Of a stretch of DNA of 62,188 bases, positions 1 through 8,775 are shown in pieces. The DNA is from MGBC131033 sp910585655 (GTDB taxonomy: Bacteria > Bacillota > Clostridia > Lachnospirales > Lachnospiraceae). The stretch covers positions 1-62,188 of the forward strand of contig CATBCG010000035.1 in NCBI GenBank assembly GCA_949502025.1. The letters are read 5' to 3'. The position numbers and the translations under genes were made by a program. The notes under the pieces are model-generated. The model was not told the origin of the DNA and searched no databases. It was given only the letters and a program-made list of their open reading frames with translations. Within the stretch, counting starts at the first letter, position 1. The number at the start of each line of letters is the position of its first letter.

Positions 1-282
1 AACAGAGACAGTAAGGTAATCGTGTTGGACGAGCCTACTGCAGCAATCGATCCCATTGAGGAGACAAAGATATATAAGAAGTTCAAAGAGATATCCGATG
101 AAAGAACAACGGTGCTTGTAACTCACAGACTCGGAAGTGCCAGAATTGCAGACAGAATCATTGTTATGGAAAATGGTCGTGTTGCAGAAATCGGAACCCA
201 TGATGAGCTGATTAATAAAAAAGGCACCTATTATGTTTTGTTCATGTCACAGGCACAGTGGTATGAAAATCAGAATGCTTAA
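1..282 (+). CDS. ABC exporter ATP-binding domain, 3' end only
   Basis: The reading frame is open from base 1, so the gene starts upstream of the window and only the last 93 codons are present. They show the end of an ABC ATPase: Walker B and D-loop (VIVLDEPTAAID), the switch histidine (VTHRL) and the usual exporter ending (IVMENGRVAEIGTHDEL). The catalytic glutamate and histidine are both present, so this half looks active. By family it is probably the C-terminal nucleotide-binding domain of a fused membrane-ATPase exporter; the substrate cannot be told from this piece. It ends 140 bases before the next gene on the same strand. Confidence 0.85.
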   Translation, partial: NRDSKVIVLDEPTAAIDPIEETKIYKKFKEISDERTTVLVTHRLGSARIADRIIVMENGRVAEIGTHDELINKKGTYYVLFMSQAQWYENQNA

Positions 283-422
283 TAGGAACACATAATAGGA
301 AGAAAACCACTATTTTATTTCCCGGGCAGGATAACAGGTCTGGGGAATGGAAGTGTTTATTGAAGCAGACAGAGGCAAGGTACTTAGTAATCTGTTTAAG
401 AAAAACAAAAGGAGGAAAAACA

Positions 423-845
423 ATGACTGAAAAGATTCATGACGGTGTTTCACCAATTTATGTTCCGGAGGGAGACGAGGACAAAGCATTTCAAACGCTT
501 TGGGATTATCTTGTTCCATCTTATGGGAAAGCGCAAACGGCGCAGGGAGAGATCATTCGTATTGCAGGCAGGGTGCAGCATGAGTTTTTAGGTAATGGCT
601 GTATAAATTGGGACGAGGATTTTCAAAAAATGTTGGATGCTTTCTTAGAGTATCTTCAACTGGGGAATGGATTTAATGACGAAGATTTGAAAAGCGCAGA
701 AGTTTTGGTATTGCTTCTAAAGGAAAACGGGGAGAAGGGATTGATAGACGACCGGCTGACCATGGTTCTGTGCAGTTGCGCGATGGCTTGGATTAAACAA
801 AACCCAGAGGTTTTGGCTCCCTTGAAAGCAGAATATAGCAGATAA
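423..845 (+). CDS. hypothetical protein, 140 aa
   Basis: I do not recognise this protein. It is soluble, acidic, rich in helix-forming residues, and has no signal peptide or membrane segment. The start at 423 is chosen because AAAGGAGGAAAAAC lies just before it; the frame is open further upstream to 360 but that extension has no ribosome site and odd composition. It stands between an ABC exporter end and a CydDC-like exporter and is followed by a hairpin. It could be a small accessory or immunity-like protein, but nothing in the sequence proves a role. Confidence 0.6.
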   Translation: MTEKIHDGVSPIYVPEGDEDKAFQTLWDYLVPSYGKAQTAQGEIIRIAGRVQHEFLGNGCINWDEDFQKMLDAFLEYLQLGNGFNDEDLKSAEVLVLLLKENGEKGLIDDRLTMVLCSCAMAWIKQNPEVLAPLKAEYSR

Positions 846-853
846 GCACTATC

Positions 854-899
854 TATCGGCTTCCTATTGCAAAATTTTTCGGCGATATGGAAGCCGATA
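854..899. terminator. 11-bp inverted repeat after the 140-aa gene
   Basis: TATCGGCTTCC (854-864) and GGAAGCCGATA (889-899) are perfect inverted repeats with a 24-base loop, nine bases after the stop codon. There is no clean T-run behind it, so it may be a weak terminator or an mRNA-stabilising hairpin. Confidence 0.4.
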
Positions 900-955
900 T
901 TCGTTGAAGATGTAGGGGCGGCGAGGTTTAGTACGGATGTTTAAACATTTTTGTA

Positions 956-985
956 TTGACAAACGCAAGGGAAAAGAGGTATACT
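956..985 (+). promoter_or_regulatory. sigma-A type promoter of the CydDC-like operon
   Basis: A consensus -35 box TTGACA (956-961) is followed after 18 bases by a -10 box TATACT (980-985). The coding start at 1133 lies about 140 bases further on, leaving a long leader that contains an inverted repeat. Confidence 0.7.
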
Positions 986-1031
986 GAAATTGAATTAGCG
1001 ACTACTAACAAATAGAGTCGTATTTTTTAAA

Positions 1032-1043
1032 CTAATGGATTAG
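1032..1043. promoter_or_regulatory. operator-like inverted repeat in the leader
   Basis: CTAAT-GG-ATTAG is a perfect 5+2+5 palindrome in an AT-rich stretch about 45 bases after the -10 box. Its place suggests a site for a small dimeric repressor (MarR or TetR type); no such regulator is encoded beside it. Inference only. Confidence 0.3.
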
Positions 1044-1132
1044 ATATAACTAATTTATATTAGGAAAGAATAATAAAGAAGGTGTTTTGTGGTGAATACG
1101 ATCGCAGAAATGATAAAGAGGAGGAAAGAATC

Positions 1133-2908
1133 ATGATGATGGATAAAAGGCTGATCGGAACAGTCCGTGAAAGTAAAAAATACATAGCAGGAAATGTGGC
1201 GCTTCAATGGTGTTCTCTGGCAGCAAATATTGCTATGATGACAGCAGTGACAGATCTGCTTGCGTCTCTTTTTACAAAAAGAGTAGAAAAAGCCGACATG
1301 ATAATTATGGTGTTTGTTGCGGTACTTGCGGTTGCTATTCGTTTTATCTGTACTGTCTTTTCAAGCTATATGGGGTATCTGTCGTCCAAAGCGGTTAAAA
1401 AAATACTGCGGGAGAAGATTTACAAAAAACTTCTGCAGCTTGGCTCTTCTTATCAGGAGCAGGTGAAAACCTCGGAGGTCGTGCAGGTATCGGTGGAGGG
1501 GGTGGAGCAGTTGGAAACGTATTTCGGCGCTTACCTTCCCCAGTTTTTTTATGCTATGCTGGCGCCTCTTACGCTGTTTGTGTATCTGTGCTTTGTAAAC
1601 GTTCCTTCTGCTATTGTCCTGTTGGTTTGTGTTCCCTTGATTCCTATTGCCATAGCGGCGGTACAGACCTGGGCGAAAAAACTGCTGTCAAACTATTGGG
1701 GGCAGTATACGGCTTTGGGCAATACCTTTTTAGAAAATCTGCAAGGATTGACTACGCTAAAAATTTATCAGACAGATGGGTTTAAACATGAGGAGATGAA
1801 CCGTGAGGCAGAAAAATTCCGTAAAATTACTATGAAGGTTCTGACGATGCAGCTTAATTCCATTACGATTATGGATTTGATTGCTTATGGTGGCGCGGCG
1901 TTAGGAGTGATTATGGCGGCGACACAGTTTCAGGCTGGAAAGGTATCTCTTTCTGGTTGCTTTTTGATTATTTTGCTATCGGCGGATTTTTTTATCCCTA
2001 TGCGGCAGCTTGGTAGTTTTTTTCATGTGGCAATGAACGGTATGGCGGCGAGTGATAAGATTTTCTCTCTGCTGGATTTACCGGAAAAGAAGGAAAACAC
2101 AGAGTATTTTCCGGTGGACGGTAAGATTTGCTGTGATGGTCTTAGGTTTTCCTATGATGAAACTTCTCCCACTGAAGGAGCTTCCTCCAATGGAGGAAGA
2201 GAGATTCTGCATGGAATTCGTATGGAGTTCCTACAGGGGAGCTTTGTTTCTATCGTCGGGGAAAGCGGCTGCGGCAAGTCTACCGTGGCGTCTATTCTTA
2301 TGGGAAGAAATCGGGGTTATGACGGCTCGGTGAAAATCGGCGGCAAAGAGCTGGCAGAGATAAAGGAGTCGGAGCTGATGAAAAACATCACCTATGTCAG
2401 TCATCAAAGCTATCTGTTTAAAGGTTCGGTAAAGGAAAACCTTCGGATGGGAAAGCGCGAAGCGTCTGATAAAGAGCTGTGGGAGGTGCTGGAGCGAGTG
2501 AAACTGGCAGATTTTTTGAAATCCGCGAACGGGCTGGATACCTTTCTTATGGAAAAAGGCGCGAACCTTTCCGGAGGGCAACGCCAGAGGCTGGCGTTGG
2601 CAAGAGCATTGCTTCATGACAGCCCGGTGTATATTTTTGATGAAGCTACTTCTAATATTGATGTGGAAAGCGAGAATGATATTATGCGGGAAATTCATGT
2701 GCTGGCAGAGCAGCAAAAAACGGTTATCCTTATTTCCCACCGCCTTGCCAATGTGACGGCTTCCGACAATATTTATGTGATGGATAGAGGCAATGTTGCA
2801 GAAAGCGGTAGTCATGAAGAGCTGTTGGCAGAGGGTGGTATTTATGCAGGGCTGTGGAATACGCAGCAGAATCTTGAACGCTATGGAAAGGGTGGTGTTG
2901 GGCGATGA
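1133..2908 (+). CDS. CydD-like ABC exporter, membrane-ATPase half 1
   Basis: A 591-residue fused ABC exporter subunit. An N-terminal membrane domain with about six helices (residues 20-310) is followed by a full ATPase: Walker A GESGCGKST near 376-384, signature LSGGQRQRLALARAL, Walker B IFDEATSNID and switch SHRL. The start is set at 1133 by GAGGAAAGAATC; the frame is open 17 codons upstream from a GTG. It overlaps the next half-transporter by ATGA, so the two surely form a heterodimer. The pair resembles CydDC, which exports thiols (cysteine, glutathione) across the membrane; that substrate is inferred by family only. Residues 345-355 (SPTEGASSNGG) are an unusual insertion in the ATPase beta-hairpin, encoded by a hairpin-forming DNA repeat. 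Confidence 0.85.
   Translation: MMMDKRLIGTVRESKKYIAGNVALQWCSLAANIAMMTAVTDLLASLFTKRVEKADMIIMVFVAVLAVAIRFICTVFSSYMGYLSSKAVKKILREKIYKKLLQLGSSYQEQVKTSEVVQVSVEGVEQLETYFGAYLPQFFYAMLAPLTLFVYLCFVNVPSAIVLLVCVPLIPIAIAAVQTWAKKLLSNYWGQYTALGNTFLENLQGLTTLKIYQTDGFKHEEMNREAEKFRKITMKVLTMQLNSITIMDLIAYGGAALGVIMAATQFQAGKVSLSGCFLIILLSADFFIPMRQLGSFFHVAMNGMAASDKIFSLLDLPEKKENTEYFPVDGKICCDGLRFSYDETSPTEGASSNGGREILHGIRMEFLQGSFVSIVGESGCGKSTVASILMGRNRGYDGSVKIGGKELAEIKESELMKNITYVSHQSYLFKGSVKENLRMGKREASDKELWEVLERVKLADFLKSANGLDTFLMEKGANLSGGQRQRLALARALLHDSPVYIFDEATSNIDVESENDIMREIHVLAEQQKTVILISHRLANVTASDNIYVMDRGNVAESGSHEELLAEGGIYAGLWNTQQNLERYGKGGVGR
2163..2199. repeat. hairpin-rich insertion inside the CydD-like gene
   Basis: CTTCCTCC-AAT-GGAGGAAG (2181-2199) is a perfect 8-bp stem and is preceded by CTTCTCC-CACT-GAAGGAG (2163-2180), a second stem. 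Together they code for an in-frame extra loop in the ATPase between a conserved FSYD strand and the ILHGI strand, where relatives have only a short turn. It looks like a small REP-like element. Confidence 0.45.
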
Positions 2909-4596
2909 AAAGACAGAGCGGAGTTGCGGTTATGGCAAGGCTGATTGGGCTTGTAAAGCCTCTTATGGGAGTTATGCTCTTTGCAGTGGTTACGGGGCTG
3001 GCTGGGCATCTGTGCGCATCTTTTATCACAATCTTTGGCGGCTATGCAGTACTTGGGCTGCTTGGTTTTGATACCCCTTTAAGTTTAAGAAGTATTTTTG
3101 GAAGTGTGCTTGTGTTTGCCGTATTACGGTCAGTTTTACGTTATGCAGAGCAGTCCGCCAACCATTTTATAGCATTTAAACTGCTTGCGCGGCTTCGGGA
3201 TAAAGTATTTGCTGCGTTACGTAAGCTTTGCCCGGCAAAGCTAGAAGGCAGGGACAAGGGCGATCTGATTTCGGTTATTACTTCAGATATTGAGCTTCTG
3301 GAAGTGTTTTATGCGCATACGATTTCTCCTGCTGCAATCGCCTTTCTGTATACGATTATTATGAGTCTGTTTATAGGCTCTTTTCACCCTGCATTGGCAG
3401 CTCTGGCGCTTTTGGCGTATTTGACCGTGGGGATTGCAGTACCGATGATTACTCAAAACTTCGGCAGTAAGGGGCAGACAACCGCGGATGCCGCCACAAC
3501 GTTTCGTGCCGATTCCGGAAATTTAAGCGGGTTTGTTCTCGACAACCTGCGGGGGCTTTCCGAAACAATACAATATGGTTGCGGAAAAGAACGTCTGATA
3601 GAAATGGAAAAGAAAACGAATGCCCTTTTGGAAAGTGAGAAACGGATAAAATGTACCACAGGAAGGAATATGGCAGTTACGAATACGATAATTCTTGCAT
3701 TTGATTTGTGTATGCTGTTTGTATCTGCAGGGCTGTATCAAAACGGCAGGTTGGATTTTACTGGGGTAGTAGTTCCGACTATCGCGTTGTTTTCCTCTTT
3801 TGCTCCTTCTATGGCGCTTGCCAATTTGGGAAGTACGCTGCAAAATACGTTTGCCGCCGGAAATCGTGTGTTGGGCATTCTGGACGAAACGCCTGTTGTG
3901 CAGGAGGTGAGAAGAAAGGGAAGGGCAGCGTTTGAAGGTGCAGCGGCGGAAAACGTTGGCTTTTCTTATGGGACTGAGACAATTTTAGATGGAGTATCTT
4001 TGCAGATTCCCAAAAGGGAAGTCGTTGGAATTGTAGGAAAAAGCGGCAGTGGAAAGTCCACGTTATTAAAGCTGTTTATGCGTTTCTGGGAAGTAAGGGA
4101 TGGGGCAGTGACAATTTCCGGGGAAAATATCAATGAAGTAGACACATCACAGTTAAGGGATATGGAGAGCTTTATGACCCAGGAAACACATTTGTTTCAG
4201 GACAGCATAAAGAATAATCTGCGGATTGCGAAACTGGATGCGACGGAGGAAGAGCTGGAAGCCGCTTGCAGAAAGGCTTCCGTCCATGATTTTATTATGG
4301 GACTGCCGCAGGGATATGATACCCCGGTAGGGGAACTTGGAGATACACTTTCCGGAGGTGAAAAACAACGGCTTGGGCTGGTGCGGGCATTTCTGCATGA
4401 TGCGTCCTTCCTGCTTCTTGACGAGCCGACCAGCAACCTTGACAGCTTAAACGAAGCCGTTATATTAAAATCTTTACGGGAGGAACGGAACGGAAAAACA
4501 GTATTGTTGGTATCTCACAGGCAGTCTACGATGCGGATTGCCGATACGATATATGATATGGAAAGCCTGTCAAAGACAAAAGGGCAGGTAAGCTGA
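2905..4596 (+). CDS. CydC-like ABC exporter, membrane-ATPase half 2
   Basis: A 563-residue partner of the preceding gene, starting inside its stop codon (ATGA). Membrane segments occupy roughly residues 10-300. The ATPase has Walker A GKSGSGKST, signature LSGGEKQRLGLVRAF, Walker B LLLDEPTSNLD and switch SHRQS, so both halves of the heterodimer keep their catalytic residues. Family knowledge points to thiol export of the CydDC kind or a similar small-molecule export; the cytochrome bd genes that often accompany CydDC are absent here. It is followed after 20 bases by a DUF454 gene, a familiar neighbour of such exporters in Firmicutes. Confidence 0.85.
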   Translation: MKRQSGVAVMARLIGLVKPLMGVMLFAVVTGLAGHLCASFITIFGGYAVLGLLGFDTPLSLRSIFGSVLVFAVLRSVLRYAEQSANHFIAFKLLARLRDKVFAALRKLCPAKLEGRDKGDLISVITSDIELLEVFYAHTISPAAIAFLYTIIMSLFIGSFHPALAALALLAYLTVGIAVPMITQNFGSKGQTTADAATTFRADSGNLSGFVLDNLRGLSETIQYGCGKERLIEMEKKTNALLESEKRIKCTTGRNMAVTNTIILAFDLCMLFVSAGLYQNGRLDFTGVVVPTIALFSSFAPSMALANLGSTLQNTFAAGNRVLGILDETPVVQEVRRKGRAAFEGAAAENVGFSYGTETILDGVSLQIPKREVVGIVGKSGSGKSTLLKLFMRFWEVRDGAVTISGENINEVDTSQLRDMESFMTQETHLFQDSIKNNLRIAKLDATEEELEAACRKASVHDFIMGLPQGYDTPVGELGDTLSGGEKQRLGLVRAFLHDASFLLLDEPTSNLDSLNEAVILKSLREERNGKTVLLVSHRQSTMRIADTIYDMESLSKTKGQVS

Positions 4597-4616
4597 TAAG
4601 TGATTGGAGAGATAAG

Positions 4617-5012
4617 ATGAAAATTAAAAAAATGTTGTATATGGTTCTTGGTTGTATTGGGGTTGCGTTAGGAGCATTGGGAGCCGTTTTGCCGCTTTTG
4701 CCTACTTTTCCGTTTCTGTTGCTTGCGGCGTTTGGCTTTGCCAGAGGTTCCGAAAGGCTAAATCATTGGTTTATAGGGACAAAGCTGTACAAGAATAACC
4801 TGGAAAGCTATGTAAAGGGCAGAGGAATGACCCGAAAAACAAAGGTTAAGATCATGGTGACAGTAACACTTTTGATGATGGCAGGATTTATCATGATGGA
4901 TCGGATTCTGGTAGGGAGGATTATCCTTGCCGGCGTATGGCTGTTTCATATCCTTTATTTTATGCTGGGTGTAAAGACCATAAAAGCGGGAGAAAAGGGA
5001 GCGTCCTGTTAA
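4617..5012 (+). CDS. DUF454 (YbaN-like) small membrane protein
   Basis: A 131-residue integral membrane protein with two hydrophobic hairpins (about residues 5-42 and 80-122) separated by a basic loop. The stretch LPLLPTFPFLLLAAFGFARG is the hallmark of the DUF454/YbaN family, whose function is unknown. GGAGAGATAAG precedes the ATG. It lies 20 bases after the CydC-like gene and probably belongs to the same transcript; a role in assembling or modulating the exporter is only a guess from position. Confidence 0.85.
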   Translation: MKIKKMLYMVLGCIGVALGALGAVLPLLPTFPFLLLAAFGFARGSERLNHWFIGTKLYKNNLESYVKGRGMTRKTKVKIMVTVTLLMMAGFIMMDRILVGRIILAGVWLFHILYFMLGVKTIKAGEKGASC

Positions 5013-5094
5013 AGCGAAAAGAATCGTGTAACAGACGCAGGTGATATGGGGCAGCGAACAAAGCATTTTTACAGATAGCTATAGAAATAGCCTC

Positions 5095-5134
5095 TATAAT
5101 ATGATATCCTGTTAGTATCACAAAGAACAGGATA
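5095..5134 (+). promoter_or_regulatory. -10 box and inverted repeat before the nitrilase-family gene
   Basis: A perfect TATAAT (5095-5100) is followed by TATCCTGTT (5105-5113) and AACAGGATA (5126-5134), a perfect 9-bp inverted repeat with a 12-base spacer that ends at the ribosome site GGAGGG. No good -35 was found. The repeat could be an operator or a 5' hairpin sequestering the start region. Confidence 0.45.
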
Positions 5135-5147
5135 GGAGGGCAAACGA

Positions 5148-6029
5148 ATGAGCTTATTAAACATTGCTTTATTGCAGATTGCGCCTGGTAATACGTTAGA
5201 GGAAAATCTGCAAAAGGGGATAGAGGCTTGTAAAAAAGCAAAAGCGGAGGGCGCGGAGATTGCCTTGTTCCCGGAGATGTGGAGCAACGGATATAACATT
5301 TACAATCGACCTGTAGAGGAATGGAAGGCGGAAGCAATAGAACAAAACAGTGCGTTTGTTCAGACATTTAGCAGGCTGGCAAAAGAGTTGGAGCTGGCGA
5401 TTGGCTTAACGTTTTTAGAAAAATATAAAAACAATCCACGAAATTCCCTTGTTCTGTTTGACAGACAGGGAGAAGAGAAGCTGCTTTATGCAAAGGTGCA
5501 TACCTGTGACTTTGACGTAGAGGGGAATTTGACGCCTGGCGAGGATTTTTATGTAACAGAACTGGATACGAGCTGCGGCAAGGTAAAAGTCGGCGCGATG
5601 ATTTGTTATGATCGAGAATTTCCGGAGAGCGCACGGATTTTAATGCTGAAAGGGGCGGAGCTTCTGCTGGTGCCGAATGCCTGCCCGATGGAATTGAATC
5701 GGCTTTCTCAGCTTCGAGCCAGAGCTTATGAAAATATGATGGCGATTGCTACCTGTAATTATCCGGAAACCGTGCCAGACTGCAACGGTAATTCCAGTGT
5801 TTTTGACGGAGTGGCATATTTGCCGGAGCTGCCAGGCTCGCGGGATACCTGTATTTTGCAGGCAGACCAGAAAGAAGGAATTTATATGGCAAAGCTGGAT
5901 TTGGAGCAGCTTCGCAGTTATCGTGAACGAGAAGTACATGGGAATGCTTATCGCCATCCGAAAAAATACAGTCTTTTGGTTGATACGAAAATTGATCCGC
6001 CTTTTATCAGAAAGAATTACCGGGAATAG
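5148..6029 (+). CDS. carbon-nitrogen hydrolase (nitrilase superfamily)
   Basis: A 293-residue cytosolic amidase-fold enzyme. The catalytic triad is visible: Glu43 in LFPEMWSNGY, Lys116 in YAKVHTCDF and Cys153 in MICYDREFPESAR. Length and spacing match the nitrilase/omega-amidase superfamily, which hydrolyses non-peptide C-N bonds such as those of amides, carbamoylated amino acids or deaminated glutamine. The exact substrate cannot be assigned. The ATG follows AGGAGGGCAAACGA. A small unknown gene begins five bases after its stop. Confidence 0.85.
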   Translation: MSLLNIALLQIAPGNTLEENLQKGIEACKKAKAEGAEIALFPEMWSNGYNIYNRPVEEWKAEAIEQNSAFVQTFSRLAKELELAIGLTFLEKYKNNPRNSLVLFDRQGEEKLLYAKVHTCDFDVEGNLTPGEDFYVTELDTSCGKVKVGAMICYDREFPESARILMLKGAELLLVPNACPMELNRLSQLRARAYENMMAIATCNYPETVPDCNGNSSVFDGVAYLPELPGSRDTCILQADQKEGIYMAKLDLEQLRSYREREVHGNAYRHPKKYSLLVDTKIDPPFIRKNYRE

Positions 6030-6033
6030 GGGC

Positions 6034-6372
6034 ATGAGAGGAGGAATAGACATATCGGCAGAACGAAGCGAAGTCTGCCTGACAGATCGTTACGGCAACC
6101 AAATCCGGGCAAAAGGCTGTGAGAATCACTTTACGGTGGAACTTTGCAGATATATAGATGCCATAGCCTGCCGGTATGGGCGAACCATTGAGGAATATAT
6201 TTCCGGTGAGCAGCTTTGTTGTATCTTCCAAAGTTTTACAGAAGAAACTTTCGCTGGTGAGAAAGTGATAGAGAAAGTAACAGAGGAAGCAACAGAAAAG
6301 TCTACAAAAGAAGCTGCAAAACATATAGAAGCGGAAACTCCGGTGATTCTTTGGGAAGCAGAAAAGAACTGA
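6034..6372 (+). CDS. hypothetical protein, 112 aa
   Basis: I do not recognise this protein. It has an N-terminal half rich in Cys and Tyr and a charged, Glu/Lys/Ala-rich C-terminal tail that should be helical. No signal peptide or membrane segment is seen. The frame is open far upstream inside the nitrilase gene, so the start is uncertain; ATG 6034 lacks a convincing ribosome site. A strong AGGAGGAA at 6038-6045 precedes no standard start codon in this frame. It may be a real small gene or an extension by chance; confidence is modest. Confidence 0.4.
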   Translation: MRGGIDISAERSEVCLTDRYGNQIRAKGCENHFTVELCRYIDAIACRYGRTIEEYISGEQLCCIFQSFTEETFAGEKVIEKVTEEATEKSTKEAAKHIEAETPVILWEAEKN

Positions 6373-6432
6373 CCGCATTTGTTGATAATAGCTCTCTTAG
6401 ATATCTTGATACATCCGACCAGATCCAGAACT

Positions 6433-6495
6433 TGATACCATACAGACAAAAGACCGCATTTATTATCGGGAGAGCGGCGGCAGGATATGGTATCA
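6433..6495. promoter_or_regulatory. perfect 10-bp inverted repeat between genes
   Basis: TGATACCATA (6433-6442) and TATGGTATCA (6486-6495) are exact inverted copies 43 bases apart, in the 200-base gap before the transglutaminase-fold gene. They could be a pair of regulator half-sites or the base of a leader stem. No regulator is assigned. Confidence 0.3.
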
Positions 6496-6569
6496 TGTTG
6501 ACACAAAAGCATGATTTCAACCCTCTATGCTAAAGGGAGGAAAATCTGTTGAATCGGGAGGATATAAGG

Positions 6570-7481
6570 ATGAACGAAAAGATATTAGAGCATTACAAAA
6601 AGACAGGAAGTTTTACCTATGCCGGTTGTTACCAGGAGTATTTCCGTTCTTTACCGGATGATCCGGCGGTGCTGGGACGGTTGATCTGCGGGCAGGTGAT
6701 ACACCGGGTGACGTTAAAGGAAGGAAATACCAATGCGAATGAAACGTTGCTGTATGGCGATATGGATCGGTATCCATGGTATCGGATGAGATGTGAGGAT
6801 GATGTTTTTCTGACAGCGGCAGCTATGACGGCAGAGTTGTTTCGGCTTGATGAGCGGGGTTTTAGAGCGGATCGGAACGTGGAACATAAGCTGGTGGTAA
6901 CGTGCCGTTATGTGTCGGTGCTGATGAGTGCTATTTTAAAGGCAAAGGGGATTCCTGCAAGATGCCGCGCCGGGTTTGCACCTTATTTTAAAGAGGGTGT
7001 CAGCATGGATCATTGGATTAATCAATACTACAGCGAAAAGGAAAAACGCTGGATTACGTTTGACGCAGACGGTTTTTATGAAGAGGGCGGGATGCCGCTT
7101 TCCCAATATGATATGCCGGAGAGCAGTTTTGACTGGGTGGCAGAAGCATATCTTTCGGTAAGAAATGGGAAAACGGATGGAAAACAGTATGTGTATGCGG
7201 ATAATCTGGGAACCTGTTCTCTGCCTGCTTTGATCCGTTACCTGATATATGATTTCCATGCGCTGATGAATCAGGAACTGACCTATACGTTTTTACCTGC
7301 TTATTTAGAGGGAAGGCTGGATCGGCTGACCGAGGTGGAGCTGCAGGAGTTTGATCGGCTGGCAAGATGGATGTTGGAGCCGGATCGGTATTTTGAGGAG
7401 CTTTGTACGATTTGGAAGCAGGAAAGAAAATGGAGAATTTTAAGTAGCCCTCTTGTGGGAGAGTCGGATCATGGTGTATGA
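6570..7481 (+). CDS. cytoplasmic transglutaminase-fold protein
   Basis: A 303-residue protein without signal peptide. The papain-like triad of the transglutaminase-like superfamily is present: Cys112 (VTCRYVSVLMSAILKAKGIP), His148 (MDHWINQYY) and Asp165 (WITFDAD). In bacteria such domains usually act as thiol proteases or peptidases; no substrate is known here. Two starts are possible, TTG 6549 (after AAAGGGAGG) and ATG 6570 (after GGGAGGA with 7-base spacing); the ATG is preferred. It is followed 51 bases later by an AraC-GyrI regulator, which may control it. Confidence 0.75.
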   Translation: MNEKILEHYKKTGSFTYAGCYQEYFRSLPDDPAVLGRLICGQVIHRVTLKEGNTNANETLLYGDMDRYPWYRMRCEDDVFLTAAAMTAELFRLDERGFRADRNVEHKLVVTCRYVSVLMSAILKAKGIPARCRAGFAPYFKEGVSMDHWINQYYSEKEKRWITFDADGFYEEGGMPLSQYDMPESSFDWVAEAYLSVRNGKTDGKQYVYADNLGTCSLPALIRYLIYDFHALMNQELTYTFLPAYLEGRLDRLTEVELQEFDRLARWMLEPDRYFEELCTIWKQERKWRILSSPLVGESDHGV

Positions 7482-7532
7482 TAAAAGGTAGATAACGATG
7501 GTCAACCTTAATCTGAAAGGACGATATACAGC

Positions 7533-8399
7533 ATGGACTGGATTACAGCAGTAGAGGCAGCGCTTAGATATATAGAGGAAAATATTACCGGGGATTTGAC
7601 GGTCAGCCGGATTGCATCGGAAGTGCATGTATCTGCTTTTTATTTTCAAAAGGGTTTTTCCATGCTGTGTGGATATACGATAGGCGAGTATATTCGGAGA
7701 AGGCGGCTGTCGTTAGCAGGCAGCGATCTACTCTTGTCTAAGGAACGTATCGTCGATTTGGCTGTGAAGTACGGCTATGATTCGCCGGATGCCTTTACCA
7801 AGGCATTTATCCGTTTTCATGGAAGTACGCCGACAGAAATAAGAAGGCATCATGGCACGTTAAAATCCTTTGCTCCGCTGCATATCAGGCTTTCTTTTGA
7901 AGGGGGGACGACGATGGAATACCGGATTGAAGAAAAGCCGGCATTCCAGGTGATCGGGGTTTCCAAACTATTTTCCTATGAATCGTCCAATACAGAAATT
8001 CCGCAGTATTGGGAGGAAGTTTTAAAATGGGCAGAAGGGAATCCGCCGATAGGGATGTATGGGATTTGCTTTGACGAAGAAATGGCAGGAAATCAGTTTC
8101 GATATATGATTGCAGACGACTTTCATCCGGAAGAAGGGCAGAACACAGAAATAATAAAGCAACAGATAGAAAAGATTCCTGCCCATACGTGGGCGGTTTT
8201 TCCCTGTAAGGGAGCGATGCCCGCTGCGCTGCAGGAGACGAACCGGCGGATTTTTTCTGAATGGTTTCCAGCCTGTCAGTATGAAATTGCAGAAGGCTAT
8301 AACATTGAATATTATAGTGATGCTGCCGACTATAAGGACGGAACGCAGGATGAGAACTATTATAGCGAGGTTTGGATCCCGGTAAAAAAGAGTGGATGA
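7533..8399 (+). CDS. AraC-family regulator with GyrI-like effector domain
   Basis: A 288-residue transcription factor. Residues 1-108 form the two helix-turn-helix units of an AraC DNA-binding domain (TVSRIASEVHVSAFYFQKGF and the IVDLAVKYGYDSPDAFTKAF unit). Residues 128-288 form a GyrI-like small-molecule-binding domain, as in SbmC/Rob/BmrR relatives, ending in the typical VWIPVKKSG strand. Such proteins often sense amphipathic drugs or metabolites and switch on efflux or detoxification genes. Nothing here fixes its targets. The next frame runs on in phase after its stop without a start codon. Confidence 0.85.
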   Translation: MDWITAVEAALRYIEENITGDLTVSRIASEVHVSAFYFQKGFSMLCGYTIGEYIRRRRLSLAGSDLLLSKERIVDLAVKYGYDSPDAFTKAFIRFHGSTPTEIRRHHGTLKSFAPLHIRLSFEGGTTMEYRIEEKPAFQVIGVSKLFSYESSNTEIPQYWEEVLKWAEGNPPIGMYGICFDEEMAGNQFRYMIADDFHPEEGQNTEIIKQQIEKIPAHTWAVFPCKGAMPAALQETNRRIFSEWFPACQYEIAEGYNIEYYSDAADYKDGTQDENYYSEVWIPVKKSG

Positions 8400-8417
8400 A
8401 GGAGGGAAATCAAACGA

Positions 8418-8768
8418 TATGAGAATCGGACTGAAAGGTATTTTGCCTATCTCGCAGCGCAAGGATTCCAGTCTGTTTCCATTGAAGCTGTAGCGACAAT
8501 TCCATATGCGCCGGATTGTGATAATATAGACGACGAGACGGCGCGGGCGCAGATCAATGACGACCGGATAGCGGAATTAAGCAGTGTAGAAAAGGCGTAT
8601 CGGATGGCTCCTGATGCACTAAACGAAGAAGAATTTAAAACTTTGTTGGAGATGATTCACCGCAGATACGATAAAAGAATCCGACAATACGAAAATGGGG
8701 AAAAGAGCTGGGAGTTTTGTATTGCAACGACGGTCTTGATAAGCGGGACAAAAGAAAGAAAGGAATGA
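8418..8768 (+). pseudogene. start-less ORF, probable one-base deletion at the start codon
   Basis: The frame 8418-8768 codes for 116 residues of normal-looking protein (beginning YENRTERYFAYLAAQG, ending GTKERKE) but has no usable start codon near its 5' end. GGAGGGAAATCAAACG followed by ATG 8419 is perfectly placed, yet that ATG is one base out of frame and stops after 25 codons. Adding one G (ATGGAGAAT instead of ATGAGAAT) would restore a start giving MENRTERYFAYLAAQG. Protein family unknown; soluble and charged. Either a recent frameshift mutation or a sequencing error. Confidence 0.6.
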
Positions 8769-8775
8769 GAAGCAG

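Noticed and set aside
2231..2815. A 194-codon minus-strand frame
   Set aside because: Antisense of the ABC exporter ATPase domain, with no promoter or ribosome site.
6351..6533. A 60-codon plus-strand frame in the gap before the transglutaminase-fold gene
   Set aside because: No ribosome site, overlaps the end of the previous gene, and its content is explained by the inverted repeat 6433-6495.
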